Source: Amborella trichopoda (Eukaryota > Streptophyta > Magnoliopsida > Amborellales > Amborellaceae). Taken from it: a stretch of 64,000 nt of DNA. Made by a program: the position numbers and the translations under genes. The DNA lies in the NCBI RefSeq assembly GCF_000471905.2, contig NW_006494943.1, positions 923,485 through 987,484 on the forward strand, in the 5' to 3' direction. Positions 44,417 to 54,956 of the stretch are shown piece by piece. How positions within the stretch are numbered: position 1 is the first letter of the stretch; each line of letters starts with the position of its first letter. The notes below the pieces were generated by a model. That model made no database searches. It was given only the letters and a program-made list of their open reading frames with translations, and was not told the DNA's origin.

Positions 44417-45389
44417 CAAGGGTTTAAAAAACGGATAAGTGCCCTGGATCGGGTGCCCCAAAAACCCATCCGGATCGGTGAATTGACGATCAGGATCAGG
44501 AATCGGCCGAATAGGTCGGATTTAGTCTTAAAAAAAATCCAAAAAAATTATTAAAATTCATTATAAAATATTTTTTTTTAGGAATCCAATATAAAATGGG
44601 GGTACTCCATTAAGAACTTTAATTTTTTTGCATTAATATGCGAATATTAAGATGCTTTTTCCCTGCATGAACTACTGTTAACCATTAAATTTACATCACA
44701 CAAAAGGATAATTATAGAATTATCATGGATGAAGTACATCATCATACATGGACTACAATAAAAAATAGATTAAATCGACGAAAAAATGGCCACCAAAATC
44801 TCGAATTGGTAAAAAGCCCTAATCTATTAAAAAAACCCAAATTATTACAACCTAACTAACTAAAATCCAAAATTATTATAACCCAACTAATTATAATATT
44901 ATATACTTAAATTGAAATTATTGGTTTACCTTTTCTAATTATTTTACTATACAAATAATAACAAATCCGAAATATCTTATAATATTAAAATACATTATTG
45001 ACAACTGTAAGAAAAAATAGTACATTGCATAATTTATAATGCAATGTTTTTATTTTCCAAAAATCTAGTTTTTTAGGTTTCTAGAATAAATTTAGTAGAA
45101 GAGATTGTTAGTAGAGAGAGAGAGATAGATATTTCAAATAACCTCAGTGTATGAACCCTATCATTAAATGAATATTCCTAAATTTATATTAAAGACCACC
45201 ATGTTATAAACATAAAAAATATAATTAGACCATTTTTTCCCAAGTAAAAAAAAAAAAAATCTAACAATAGACATTCATATATGAGAGAGAAAAAAAGAGC
45301 TAACATGCTTCAAGCCTATATTTTATTGTCTTTATGTATCTAATTTAAGCTTACGATAATGGCAGCTCAAATTTGTGTTTGAAAAACAT

Positions 45390-45830
45390 GATACTTGTTG
45401 TATTAACTTTTATTTATTTTTTGACAAGAAATACTTGTTGTGTTGCCTTTTTTTTTTTTTGACAAGAAAAATAAGAATATGGCATTGCCTAGGTACCTTT
45501 TATTTTATTTTTTGACAAAAGACTTTGTTTTTGACAAGAATTTATTTTATTTTTTGACAAAAAAAATTTGGTTTTGACAATAAAAATAAGAAGATGGTAC
45601 CTTTTATTTTATTTTATTTTTTGATAAAAAAATTATTTTTTACAAGCACAATAGGAAGATGGTATGATTTTATTTTATTTTATTTTTTGATAAAAAAATT
45701 TGTTTTTGACAAGAACAATAAGAAGATGGTATGTTTTAATTTATTTTATTTTATTTTTGATAAAAAAATTTGATTTTGACAAGAACAATAAGAAGATGGC
45801 ACGTTTTATTTTTATTTTTAAAAATTATGT
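45390..45830 (+). repeat. ~67-base AT-rich minisatellite
   Basis: Units contain GAAGATGGTA, TTTTATTTTATTTTATTTT, TTGATAAAAAAATTTG and TTTTTGACAAGAACAATAA. GAAGATGG starts at 45590, 45655, 45722 and 45792 (periods 65, 67, 70), with more degenerate units to the left. Lies inside the hAT-like insertion. Confidence 0.85.
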
Positions 45831-46221
45831 CTGAGAGAATTCGAACTAGAGACCTTTAGCATCAAAATATACATGATAACCGCCACACCACAACGCCACT
45901 TAATATGTTAATTTTCATAATAAAAGTATATATTATCTTTTCAAACTATAACAGTGAGAATTGTGCCACATCGAAAAATTCAAGGACCATTAATGGGTAT
46001 CAAAGACCTGAGGATGCCCATATCAATAACAAATGCATGGGCATGGGCCTCTTGATGGTCACGGCGACTCGCAATAATTGAATAACCCCCATTTTGAAAA
46101 ATATATTCCAATTACCCTCGGGCGGTTTACTATTGGGACTCGAACGGTTTGCTATTGGGACTCGGCCGGACTTGATGGTTTTTCGGTAGAACCCAGGCGT
46201 TATACTGTAGCGACTCGGGAA

Positions 46222-46331
46222 GACTCGCTAGTTCTTCTTTAGAATCGGGTGATATTGTGAATTTTACTGGAATGAAGACTCACTGGTTCTTCTCTAGAAC
46301 CAGGTGATATTGTGAATTTTACTGGAATCGA
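46222..46331 (+). repeat. 55-base tandem duplication
   Basis: GACTCNCTNGTTCTTCTYTA followed by GGTGATATTGTGAATTTTAC starts at 46222 and 46277. Two copies, about 90% identical, near the right end of the hAT-like insertion. Confidence 0.85.
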
Positions 46332-46384
46332 TATGGGGTGACCGATTCCCATGAAGACTCCCTCGAGTCCATGCTAACTCGGTG

Positions 46385-47215
46385 ATTTTTAAATCACTGA
46401 TTGTGACAGTCAGAGTGTAATACATTTGGCGAAGAACAAGGTATATCATGCAAAGACGAAGCATATTGATGTCAGAGTGCAATACATTAGCGAAGAACCA
46501 GTGATTTTTAAATCACTGATTGTGACAGTCAGAGTGCAATACATTTAAAAATCATTGATTGTGACAGTCAAAGTGCAATACATTTAAAAATCACTGATTG
46601 TGACAGTCAGAGTGCAATACATTTGGCGAAGAACTAGGTATATCATGATAGGATGAAGCATATTGATGTCAGAGTGCAATACATTTGGCGAAGGACCAGG
46701 TATATCATGCAAGGACGAGTCAGAGTGCAATACATTTGGCAAAGAACCAGGTAAATCATGCAAGGACGAGTTAGAGTGCAATACATTTGGTGGGACCAGG
46801 TATATCATCAAGGACGAGTTAGAGTGCAATGCATTTGACGAAGAACTAGGTATATCCTGCAAGGACGAGTCAGAGTGTAATCCATTTATTGGGACGAGTC
46901 AGAGTGCAATACATTTGGCGAAAAACCAGGTATATCATTCAAGGACGAAGCATATTGATATTAGAGTGCAATACATTTAGTGAAGAACTAGGTATATCAT
47001 GCAAAGACGAGTTAGAGTGCAATACATTTGGCGAAGAACCAGGTATATCATGCAAGGACGAGTTAGAGTGCAATCATTTGGCGGGACGAGTTAGAGTTCA
47101 ATACATTTGGCAGGACGAGCCAGAGTGCAATACATTTAGCGGGACGAGTCAGAGTATAATACATTTGGCGAAGAACCAGTTATATCATGCAAGGACGAAG
47201 TATATTGATGTCAGA
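46385..47215 (+). repeat. Tandem amplification of the insertion/RNase H junction
   Basis: About fifteen degenerate copies of a segment bearing AGAGTGCAATACATTTGGCG, AAGAACCAGGTATATCATGC and AAGGACGA(AGCATATTGATGTC). In a Copia element this stretch occurs once, encoding the end of RNase H (SQSVIHLAKNQVYHARTKHI). The leftmost copies also include TTTAAAAATCACTGATTGTG, the very end of the hAT-like insertion plus its target duplication. So amplification began after that insertion. Unit lengths vary from about 40 to 85 bases. Open frames across the array are repeat artefacts. Confidence 0.85.
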
Positions 47216-47462
47216 TACCATTTTATCGGTGAGATCATAGCTGAAGGTTATATGTTGTTAGGGAAGATTGACACTAAAAGAATATCTTGTTACTGAAGAT
47301 TGACACTAAAAAGAATGCTGCAAATATGTTGATAAAGTCGGTTCCATTACAGAAGTTCAAGCTATGCTTGGACTTGACTAATGTGTTGCCCAAGTGAGTG
47401 CCTGTGGAGGCACGTGTGGAGAAAAAGGTCGATGGGAATGAATTCAAGCCGAGGTGGAGATT
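47216..47462 (+). pseudogene. Copia RNase H tail and polypurine tract
   Basis: After the array the normal Copia tail resumes (HFIGEIIAEGYMLLGKIDTK, then MLIKSVPLQKFKLCLDLTN). It ends in a purine-rich CCGAGGTGGAGA just left of the right LTR (about 47449-47460), the position of the plus-strand primer. Broken fossil. Confidence 0.85.
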
Positions 47463-48216
47463 TGTTGATTTGTCACGTATTCTAAGATAAGTCTCGGTTA
47501 GATTTTCATATTTTGTTAGGATGTGAATCCTAAATTTTAGAAAACAAATATTTTTTGGATATCTCTAAATTGGCAAGAGATAGGGGCATCATGTGACCTC
47601 TTTTCCTATTTATTTGGGTGGAGCCTATTATTTAGGATTTAAGTTTGCGGATAAGTCTTACTTAGATTAGGATGCTGCTTCGAGTCCACATGGATAAGGA
47701 TAAACTTCATTTTTTTTATAAAGTTAGGAAAGTTGATGTTGTTTTGAGCACTTGTCTTTGGGGCTTTATTCTCTCTATATGAAGATGATTTTCTAGAGAG
47801 AGAAAGCATGTGTGGAAAAAGTAGGCCATACATGGTCATTTTTGGGTTTGTCCTCTCTTATTAAGATATATTGTAGAGAGAGAAAGTGCATAGAAAAAAA
47901 TAGAAGGAAACTTTTTGGGGTTTTTGTAAAGAGAGAAAATTGAAGAGAAGAAGGCTTTGTGGGAGATTGAGTCTCTGGCCCTCTCAAGTAAATTATTTTG
48001 TAATTTTTTTTATTTGATTTAGTGAAAAATATCGATCGTCTTCGCCCGTGGATGTAGTCACAATTATGACGAACCATGTAAATCGTGATGTTCTTTTTAT
48101 GCTATTTATTTTCTGCTTTATTTTTGTTGTTTGTTGCTTGTTCTTTTGTCGATATTTTTTCCCGTACTTTATTGCCAAAAATTGACCTGTCGAGTTTAGA
48201 GCTTCCACGCACAACA
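47463..48216 (+). repeat. Copia right LTR
   Basis: 754 bases from TGTTGATTTGTCACG to CACGCACAACA. Compared with the left LTR it has about 40 additional bases (CTAAATTGGCAAGAGATAGG region near 47565-47605). By eye about 10 differences in the first 102 aligned bases, mostly C-T and G-A transitions, as expected from methylated, decaying DNA. Confidence 0.95.
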
Positions 48217-48221
48217 AGTAG

Positions 48222-48720
48222 CATTTGCTCATGAGCATCTGGTAGTGTCTTTCTAATAGAAAATTTAAAATCACTGGTCTGGATCAAAGTTGATCATATA
48301 TATTCACTTTACAAAAAGTTGATGTGCCAGCAAGTTTGCGTAGCCATCGTAATATAACACATTTTGTGGAGAGGTGCAGGATCGCTCATCCAGAAAACTG
48401 GACTGGTTTAGAGAATTGGCTGTCATGATCAAGATCCAGCCGGGTGCCAGATAGGTCATCTAGAAAATTGGATTGGTTCAGCAAATTGGCTATCGTGATC
48501 GAGATCCATCCGAGTGAATTGGGCAACAAAAATTTTAAAAAGTTATAGAGAAATTAAAATATGAAAAAATAGTAAAAAATAAAAAGTAGAACTGGTTCTC
48601 TGACAGAATCAGCTAGAAGATGCTAGTTCTTAATGAGAACTAAACCAACCCTACTGGTTCCCAATGTAAACCAGATGGTTGTCGTCTGGTTCACCTTTTT
48701 TTTTTTTCAAACATTGCTTA
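48222..48720. other. Sequence with 72-base duplication and AACCAG-rich words
   Basis: A segment with TCATCCAGAAAACTGGACTG and GGCTGTCATGATCAAGATCC (48389-48455) is repeated at about 48456-48520. Further right AACCAACCCTACTGGTTCCC and CATCTGGTTT/GTCTGGTTCACC words end near CAAACATTGC, as in hAT MITEs. Clean ends were not found. Confidence 0.4.
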
Positions 48721-49699
48721 GTGGAATGTCTCCCATATTCACTTTGATCTCATACTTGGGGACCATGATTGTGACACTATAGAAGTATACATATAGAGCT
48801 TTTGGGTCAATTCGTGGCTTAACAAGAGAAACAAATCAAGTGATTTTGACAATCCTTGCACATTGCAAAAACTATGCAAAGAGTTGGCAGCTCTTTTGGA
48901 ATCCAAGTACAACAAGAGTTGGAGGTGTACTAAGGAACCATGAAGGCAATATGCGCATCCACGCGCTCTTGCATGGACCAACATGGTTATTTTCATGTAG
49001 ATTGAAGATCAAAATAGGTGATCAAAAGGGTCTCTGCTGGTTGCAGGCAGTACGACTTTCAGTTGCATGTTCATCATTTTTTTCCCAAGCTAAATGGTAT
49101 TTGGAGTTGAAAATTCGTAATAAGTTCAAGACCCAATATATTAAACACTAATGTAACCTATTGCATGTTTGTTTGCAATATTAAATAGTGGATGGAAGCC
49201 CAAGTGCATCTCAAAAATAATTCTGCAGTGTAATGACCTTTGATCAATCAAAGATCCACAAACTCTATCAATGTGAGGACTTTTTTGGACGAAACTTGCG
49301 GCAAAATGGTCTCAACTCAATTATCTATAAATTTATGGAGAAAAAAATAACCTTCAATCCATCAAATTTGGCCAAAATAATAGGGAAAAGTGACGGTAGA
49401 AGATAATCCAAAGCCCCCAAGGGTAAGCCTTTGATATGATACTTACGATTGGATTTGCACTCATTTCAGAGTGAAATCAACTCAAATCTCATGCAAAATG
49501 AGTAGAGAAAGTGGGGTTGCTCAAATTATAGGCTGAAAGGTATTGCAGATCTATATAAATCTGGTTCTCTTTTGTGTCTACTGATAGCATTAGCTCCAAA
49601 TCCTTATATTTGGTGTTATAAAGCTTTTAAATTTTAATTAAATCTAAGAAATAATAAAAAAAAGATAATAATACTATAAATAAATAAAATTAATTATAT
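48721..49699. other. Unassigned intergenic sequence
   Basis: No recognised gene or repeat. The frames at 48840-49151 (plus) and 48739-48996 (minus) overlap on opposite strands and have no family motif. Confidence 0.45.
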
Positions 49700-51180
49700 G
49701 CTTGAGAAAACCTATAGTTGGGGCCCATATCAGGGCTATGTATTTTGATTTACACCTTTCGATGTCTTCTCTTGCTTTCTTGAAGCATGGCTCTAAGGTT
49801 TTGGATCAATGAGAACTTGTTCCTAGGATTTTATCTTGATTTTGGAGAGGTTTTGATAGGATATGGGGTTAGGAGCTTTTGCCTAGAGCTTTTTAGGGTG
49901 TTCCCCTTTTTCTAAAGGTATTCCTAATTTTCTAGTGGTTTTTGGATTTTTCAAATTTTCTTAATATTTTTGAATGAATTTCCTAATTTTCAAGGCTTTC
50001 TAGTATTTTTCTTAATTATCAAGGATTTTTTCTAATTTTTTAGGGATTTTTTCCCTATTTATCTAGAATTTTTTAGGGATTTTCTAGTTTGAAAATTAGT
50101 ATATTTTTTTAGGATTTTAAGTGGGGTATTGATATGCTTTTGATAGGCTTAGGGTTGAAATAAAAAAAAGTAGGGTATGTTTTAGATTTTTCCATAATAT
50201 TTCAGACCAAAAAACCGACCCTAAAACCTATTTTAAAGGATTACCGGGCCCATCCTGTCGTGCAACACGCAACTTGTTGAGTGGCTCGACATTCGGAGTA
50301 GCAAGTGGCCCGACGCGCAATGTGGCACGCGGCTTAGGTGCATGGGTATTTTCATAATTTTGCTCTATAATCTTTCGAGGTTTCTAACTTTTGATGTGTA
50401 GGTCCAATTTGAGTGATTCTTAGACCGTTGGAAAGCTCTCGGAGTCTACTAAGACTTGAGAAAGAATTTGGATAGTTTTTTTTTTTTACTATAGCTCACT
50501 AAGGCTATTGTGGTCCTTGAGGCTGAGAATCAGGGTTTTTAAAAATTCCCTTAACTAGAATTTTGATAGGGTGTATACATAGGATACTCTCAAGACCATA
50601 ACTAGCTTTTCATTTAGATAGAAACGGGGTAAAAAGCTGATTTTCCGTCCTACGATGGTCTAAACATATCGCCTTCCTACCCATGTTTTAGTTATCTAGA
50701 TACCCAACTCTTGAGGTTGGAAACCCTTGAGGGAGATGTTGAATCCTTGCCGTTGCTTCAGGCTAGCCATCCAAAGCCTAAACTTCTCCAAAGCAAAAAA
50801 TTAGACCTGAAACCTTGACCTTAGGCAGCCCAAACATGGAAGAAACTTAGTTTCTTGAAATTAGGTGGACCAATTCCCTCTAAAGGGGTAATATTGATTT
50901 AGTGAATAGTAGGATCACACTTGCAAACATAGCTCATAAAATAGGGGTGTCAAATGCAAGAATTATAAATAAACCTAATTTTTTAAAAAACAAAAATTTT
51001 TTTAAAAAAAATTTTTTAGGGGGATCTATTGTGTCCTGTGCTCTTATCTTCTCCAACGGCGAATTTAGAGGCAATTGGGGCACCCTGAGGGTAAGATGTA
51101 AGCCAGGGGTCTAAGAGGGCTTGCTATATATGCAAGTCCGGGTGGTTCTTGAAACTTACCTGTGTATCTTCTTTGTTTAC
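49700..51180 (+). mobile_element. LTR-like debris of a retrotransposon
   Basis: Features typical of long plant LTRs and leaders: TTAGACCGTTGGAAAGCTCT, GGTCCAATTTGAGTGATTCT, repeated TTTCTAATTTTTTAGGGATT words (49930-50120), and a 3' part with ATTGTGTCCTGTGCTCTTAT and GGCGAATTTAGAGGCAATTG. No coding domains, and no defined ends. It is a fossil fragment; assignment is tentative. Confidence 0.35.
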
Positions 51181-51194
51181 TTCTGTTTATTTTT

Positions 51195-51434
51195 TCCTTG
51201 TGGACCAGGTTTTTATGAGTCCCCTGCTGTTCTCATGCGGGCTCCCTCTAGCACCCATTTTTTATATAAATCCTGGACCCAAATTTGTAAAGATCCATGA
51301 TCTACAATAAAATAACATATTAAAACATTTTTGTTAAAAAAAATTTACCCATTGGATAAGAATGTTTAGTGGTGGAAGTTCATCTTAAAGATGAATATTT
51401 GTAAGTCAGCGGGCTAGTGAGTCCGCTGACTCAG
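51195..51434 (+). mobile_element. Repeat family D, copy 2 (uninterrupted)
   Basis: CTTGTGGACCAGGTTTTTAT, TTCTCATGCGGGCTCCCTCT, CACCCATTTTTTATATAAAT and AGCGGGCTAGTGAGTCCGCT occur in the same order as the split copy at 18252-19206. About 240 bp. The end motif AGCGGGCTAGTGAGTCCGCT is itself an imperfect palindrome. No coding capacity. Confidence 0.75.
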
Positions 51435-52075
51435 AAAACTATTTTTTCTTTTCCAATTGATGTTGTGCCATTTCTTTTTGTTTTTTTTCCTTTTTTCTGG
51501 AGTCAGTATTAGAAAAAGAAAAGACAAAAAAGAAAAAGAAAACCAAACACACACACCAGCATAGAGAAATATGCCATGTCACAATCCATCCTGGATTTGT
51601 GTGAAAGAAACTGTCTTTCATACATGTCCTTTATGTAGCCTGATATGTTGGACCTTATTGGATCTAGAAATAATGTGGCACTCTGTCTCACCCATCTCTC
51701 TGTTTCTCATCCAAATAATCTGCCGTTTTATATGTTAACTGTAGGAGTGGAGGGTGATGTCCATATTGTCTCTCTCTTAATACAATTTGAATACAACCAT
51801 GCTTCTGACTTTATGTATGAGTTGTAATAAACCCTTTTATGTTCATAAACAACCACCATTCATGTGGCTCAAGCCAACCACGATTCATTTTGGTACCTCT
51901 CTCTCTAGAGCTTAGCAATAGGATTCTAACACTCTTCAAATGTGTGTGTGGGCCACAAAATGTAGGGTTGCTTCTTCCCAACCACTGTTCATTTGTAACA
52001 TACTAATCTCTCCGTTTCTAGGCAGAAACCCACTTTTCAAAGCTCAAATAGGGCTTGTTTCGGGTTTCATATAAG
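51435..52075. other. Unassigned intergenic sequence
   Basis: No gene motif. TCTC-rich words near 51770 and 51895 (CCTCTCTCTCTAGAGC). Repeated CATTCATGTGGCTCAAGCCA / CACTGTTCATTTGT blocks suggest a faint local duplication. Confidence 0.4.
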
Positions 52076-52580
52076 GGAAATGTTGGTATGCTTTTCCTAC
52101 ATCATAGAAGTTCTATCTTCACCCTACTATCCAGCCGTCTAATTTTGATCAAGAGAGTCACTTACCTTTTGATCTTAGATCCGATATCTCAAAGTATTTT
52201 ATTTTAAGTTTTTTTATACAAATTCTATGAATATGAAATTTGGTACATGCCATCTTTTCATTTGGACGCAACTATAAAACATATTAAAAATAATTTTTTG
52301 ACAAAATATAATTATCAAAATACCTTTTAAAACTTTCAAAGGTATTTTGGTCATTGTTTTTATTGAAAATATTTTTTTTTTTACATTTTTCGCTAGTGCT
52401 AGTTTAATAAAGGAATAGACGTCCAAAATTTGGTATAAAAATAATTTATAGAAAAAAATTTAAAAAATAATAATGTAGAAACGTGACATTATGATTGGGA
52501 CAATTTTAACCATCCATTCAGAATAGACAGTTGGATAAAGGGGATGATAGAACTTCTATGCTGTAGGGAAATCATAGAAA
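52076..52580. mobile_element. Non-autonomous TIR element, ~0.5 kb
   Basis: Left end GGAAATGTTGGTATGC then TTTTCCTACATCATAGAAGT and TCTATC. Right end GATGATAGAACTTCTATGCT then GTAGGGAAATCATAGAAAGC, the inverse of the left, giving TIRs of about 45-60 bases. The interior words GATCTTAGATCCGATATCTC and CAAAGGTATTTTGGTCATT are shared with the three tandem 320-bp units at 24.4-25.4 kb. No transposase. Confidence 0.75.
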
Positions 52581-52794
52581 GCTTTGCCTTAATAGAAAAT
52601 CATATTTTTTGTTGCTTTAAATTCATTCAAAGAAAGGGTATCAATCGTCTACTTTCTTTAGAGCAGAGCCGTTTTTTTGAAAGTTTTAAATTACTCCCCC
52701 GCCTCTTTCGCATCAAAACAAAGGGAAGATTTCCGTGAATGACAATAATGGCCTTCTGTTTGAAGACTCCTTTCATTTTTGCCGTTCTCCCTGA

Positions 52795-53202
52795 GGAAAA
52801 TTTTATATAGAGCGGAGGCTCTAAACAATCCAATTAGAGCCCACTTAAAAAATTTCACTACAATTTTTATTCAAATTCTAGTTGTTTTGGTGCTCAAATA
52901 TATTCAAATTGATCATGTCGACATCAAGATGCATGTACATGAAAGAAAAATAGATTTTAAAATTTGAAAATAGTACATCTTGTGACACATTTTTGGACGG
53001 TCAATTTTCAAGATTTTCAAGTTTTTATAGATATACTCAATGTACAATATTTTTTAAGCTTTAAATTTTATAATTACATATGAAAATATATTTTAAGACT
53101 ATCACAAAGATTTTTAGTATTGAAACCATATTTCTCGACACTATTTGAATGTGTGCTTTACTTTAATTGTTTAGAGCCTCGGCTCTATACAAACCGCACC
53201 CT
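52795..53202 (+). mobile_element. MITE family B, copy 3
   Basis: Left GGAAAATTTTATATAGAGCG then GAGGCTCTAAACAATCCAAT. Right TTAATTGTTTAGAGCCTCGG then CTCTATACAAACCGCACCC. These are the clearest inverted ends of the family (GGCTCTAAACAAT). The core has CATGTCGACATCAAGATGCA and AATAGTACATCTTGTGACAC. About 408 bp. Confidence 0.88.
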
Positions 53203-53318
53203 TCTCTCCTATAATGGGACAATACAAATGCTTTGGATTTAACAATGTTCAAAAGTGGCATAACACTTGAGTATGTTGAGCTTATGCATTATGTATAAAT
53301 ACACAAAGAAAGTATATA

Positions 53319-53455
53319 GGGAAATTATCAATAATATACCCAAATTTTAGTTAAATTCTAAAAAGACCCTAAACTTTCGAATACCTTGCCCATAACCCTT
53401 TTCCCCATTTTTCATTTTTTTTGGACAAAATTACCCTTTACGGTATATAGACTAC
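53319..53455 (+). repeat. MULE left terminal inverted repeat
   Basis: Matches the inverse of 61545-61681 in order: GGGAAATTATC, ATACC, AAATTTTAG, a TTTTTCCCCATTTTTC block (right end TTTTTGCCCATTTTTAGG), then TTACCCTTTACGGTA (right TTACCTTTTACGGTA). Expected site of transposase binding. Confidence 0.8.
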
Positions 53456-53840
53456 CGTAATTCACGAAATATTTACGGTAATCTATTAACCATAAAAGTT
53501 TAAAGCTATTTACTGTAAAATATTAAAGCTCAATTACAGTAATATATTTACCGTAATTCTGATAATAGATAATACGGTAAATATTTTACCGTAATAACCT
53601 TTGTTATTTTAATGGTATTCTGAATGCTGTAAATTCTTCAAGCTCTATTACGGCAAACACATTGCTGTAACGCTTTCCCATATATTCCCTCATCAGAAAC
53701 CCCCTTCCTCTTAAAGCTCTATTACGGCAAACACAGTGCCGTAAAGCTTTGCCATACCCCCCATATATCCTCTCATAAAAAACCCTCCCTCTCTCGTTCC
53801 TCTTAAAACTCTATTACGGCAAACACATTGCCGTAAAGCT
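53432..53840. repeat. Left array of ATTACGGT / ACCGTAAT sites
   Basis: At least twelve half-sites, mostly in inverted pairs 5-20 bases apart, for example TTACGGTATATAGACTACCGTAA, TTACGGCAAACACAGTGCCG and its two sister copies (about 53650, 53713, 53814). The last three are part of a 60-110-base direct repeat with CTCTATTACGGCAAACACAT. Located just inside the left TIR. Confidence 0.85.
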
Positions 53841-54956
53841 TTCTTGCATTGAAGGTATTGAAGGTGATTGAGTATTAGGGGACGTGAGGCTATTGAAGGT
53901 GATTACATTGTTTCTATAGCAGTTATACAGATATCTTCTCACAGGTTTTTTTTGCGATTTATCTAATTTATCTGCATTAATCGATTTAAATATATTTTGG
54001 ATGAGAATGAGAGATGAAAGGGTTTGTTTATTTTGTCGTTATGATATATGTGTATTTTTTCTAGTTGTTTTCCAGTTCTATTTATTCCATGTTTTCTAGA
54101 TGAAAATTTCTCAGGGCTTTCCTATGAAATTTGAGAATTTTCCAATGAAAACTCTGAATTAGGGTATTGTAAGAAATTAGGGTTTCTCTGTGGGGGATTG
54201 ATTTTTGTGATGTATAATCGGTTTATCATAGATTTTGGATGAAATTGAGAGATGACAAATTAGGTTTGTTTATTTTGGCTTCATGTTAAATATCCAAAAA
54301 AAATGAATGAATGAATTATCATTGAGAAGTACATATAAAATTGTTAGTTTCGTTATGTAAAATCTATTTAAATAGTTTTTGGATGAAATTGAGAAGTCAA
54401 TATTTGGATTTGTTTTTTAATGGGAGAAATTTGTTCTTGAATATATGGATTTGTGAGTTTTTAGCCATGATTTCATTGGACATTGGCGTTTATACTGTAT
54501 TAGCAGCGATCTACAAATAGGTATCAAAATTTTATGTGAAGTTATTTGGATAATTTTATTAGCCATGATTTTATTGGACATTAAGAAAATTATATTGCCA
54601 TGATTTCATTACACATTCATATAATTGATTTGATGTTTTGCTTTTGTCGATTTGTGATAATTGAGCTATCTTTTACTTTGTATCACCTAGAAGATACTCG
54701 TCCATCAGGTTGGAATCATGTTTAGTGACTGATGTATGCAATATTGATCAGTGATTGCGGTCTCCACTTCATTTTTAAATTTTTGATTGTAAAATTTTGT
54801 TTTTCAGGTATTTGAGCCCCAATATGTTAAATTTTGATTGTAAAATTTCTGATTTCTATCTCTCCCTCTTAAGTAATATCTAATGTAACTTGCACAACCA
54901 CCATACTCTTTGGCCTTTTGAAGTGTAATAATGGTTTATCATGGCTTTTTGAACAG

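Larger units (their letters stand above)
44417..46399. mobile_element. hAT-like non-autonomous insertion in the Copia RNase H region
   Basis: The 8-mer ATTGTGAC occurs at 44409-44416 and again at 46400-46407 and brackets 1983 bases absent from Copia elements. The insert begins CAAGGGTTTAAAAAACGG and ends CGGTGATTTTTAAATCACTG, whose inverse CAGTGATTTAAAAATCACCG shares CA..G.TTTAAAAA. An 8-bp duplication and CARGG-type ends fit hAT. No transposase frame inside. Contents are AT-rich sequence, a 67-base minisatellite (45390-45830), a tRNA-B-box-like patch near 45845 and a 55-base duplication (46222-46331). Confidence 0.7.
39956..48221 (+). mobile_element. Ty1/Copia LTR retrotransposon, both LTRs, broken
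   Basis: The element proper is 39961-48216, flanked by the exact 5-bp target duplication AGTAG (39956-39960 and 48217-48221). Parts in order are LTR (39961-40676), a primer-binding-like site, gag with CCHC knuckle (about 40710-41450), protease (about 41500-41700), integrase (about 41930-42950), RT (about 43180-44060), RNase H (about 44130-47380, split by an insertion), a purine tract and LTR (47463-48216). Gag and pol style fit the Tork/Tnt1-like branch. The internal region has well over ten breaks. LTR divergence is about 10% by eye over the first 100 bases, so the insertion is millions of years old. Confidence 0.95.

Noticed and set aside
45841-45910. tRNA gene or tRNA-derived SINE
   Set aside because: Only a partial B-box-like AATTCGAACTA is present; no cloverleaf, A box or SINE structure could be built.
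46584-47296. Frames of 90-135 codons on both strands with repeated SECNTFGEEPG-type peptides
   Set aside because: They read through the tandem array in the Copia fossil in shifting frames; not a repeat protein gene.
47565-47605. Extra ~40 bases in the right Copia LTR as a separate inserted element
   Set aside because: No terminal repeats or target duplication; more simply a length difference between the two LTRs.
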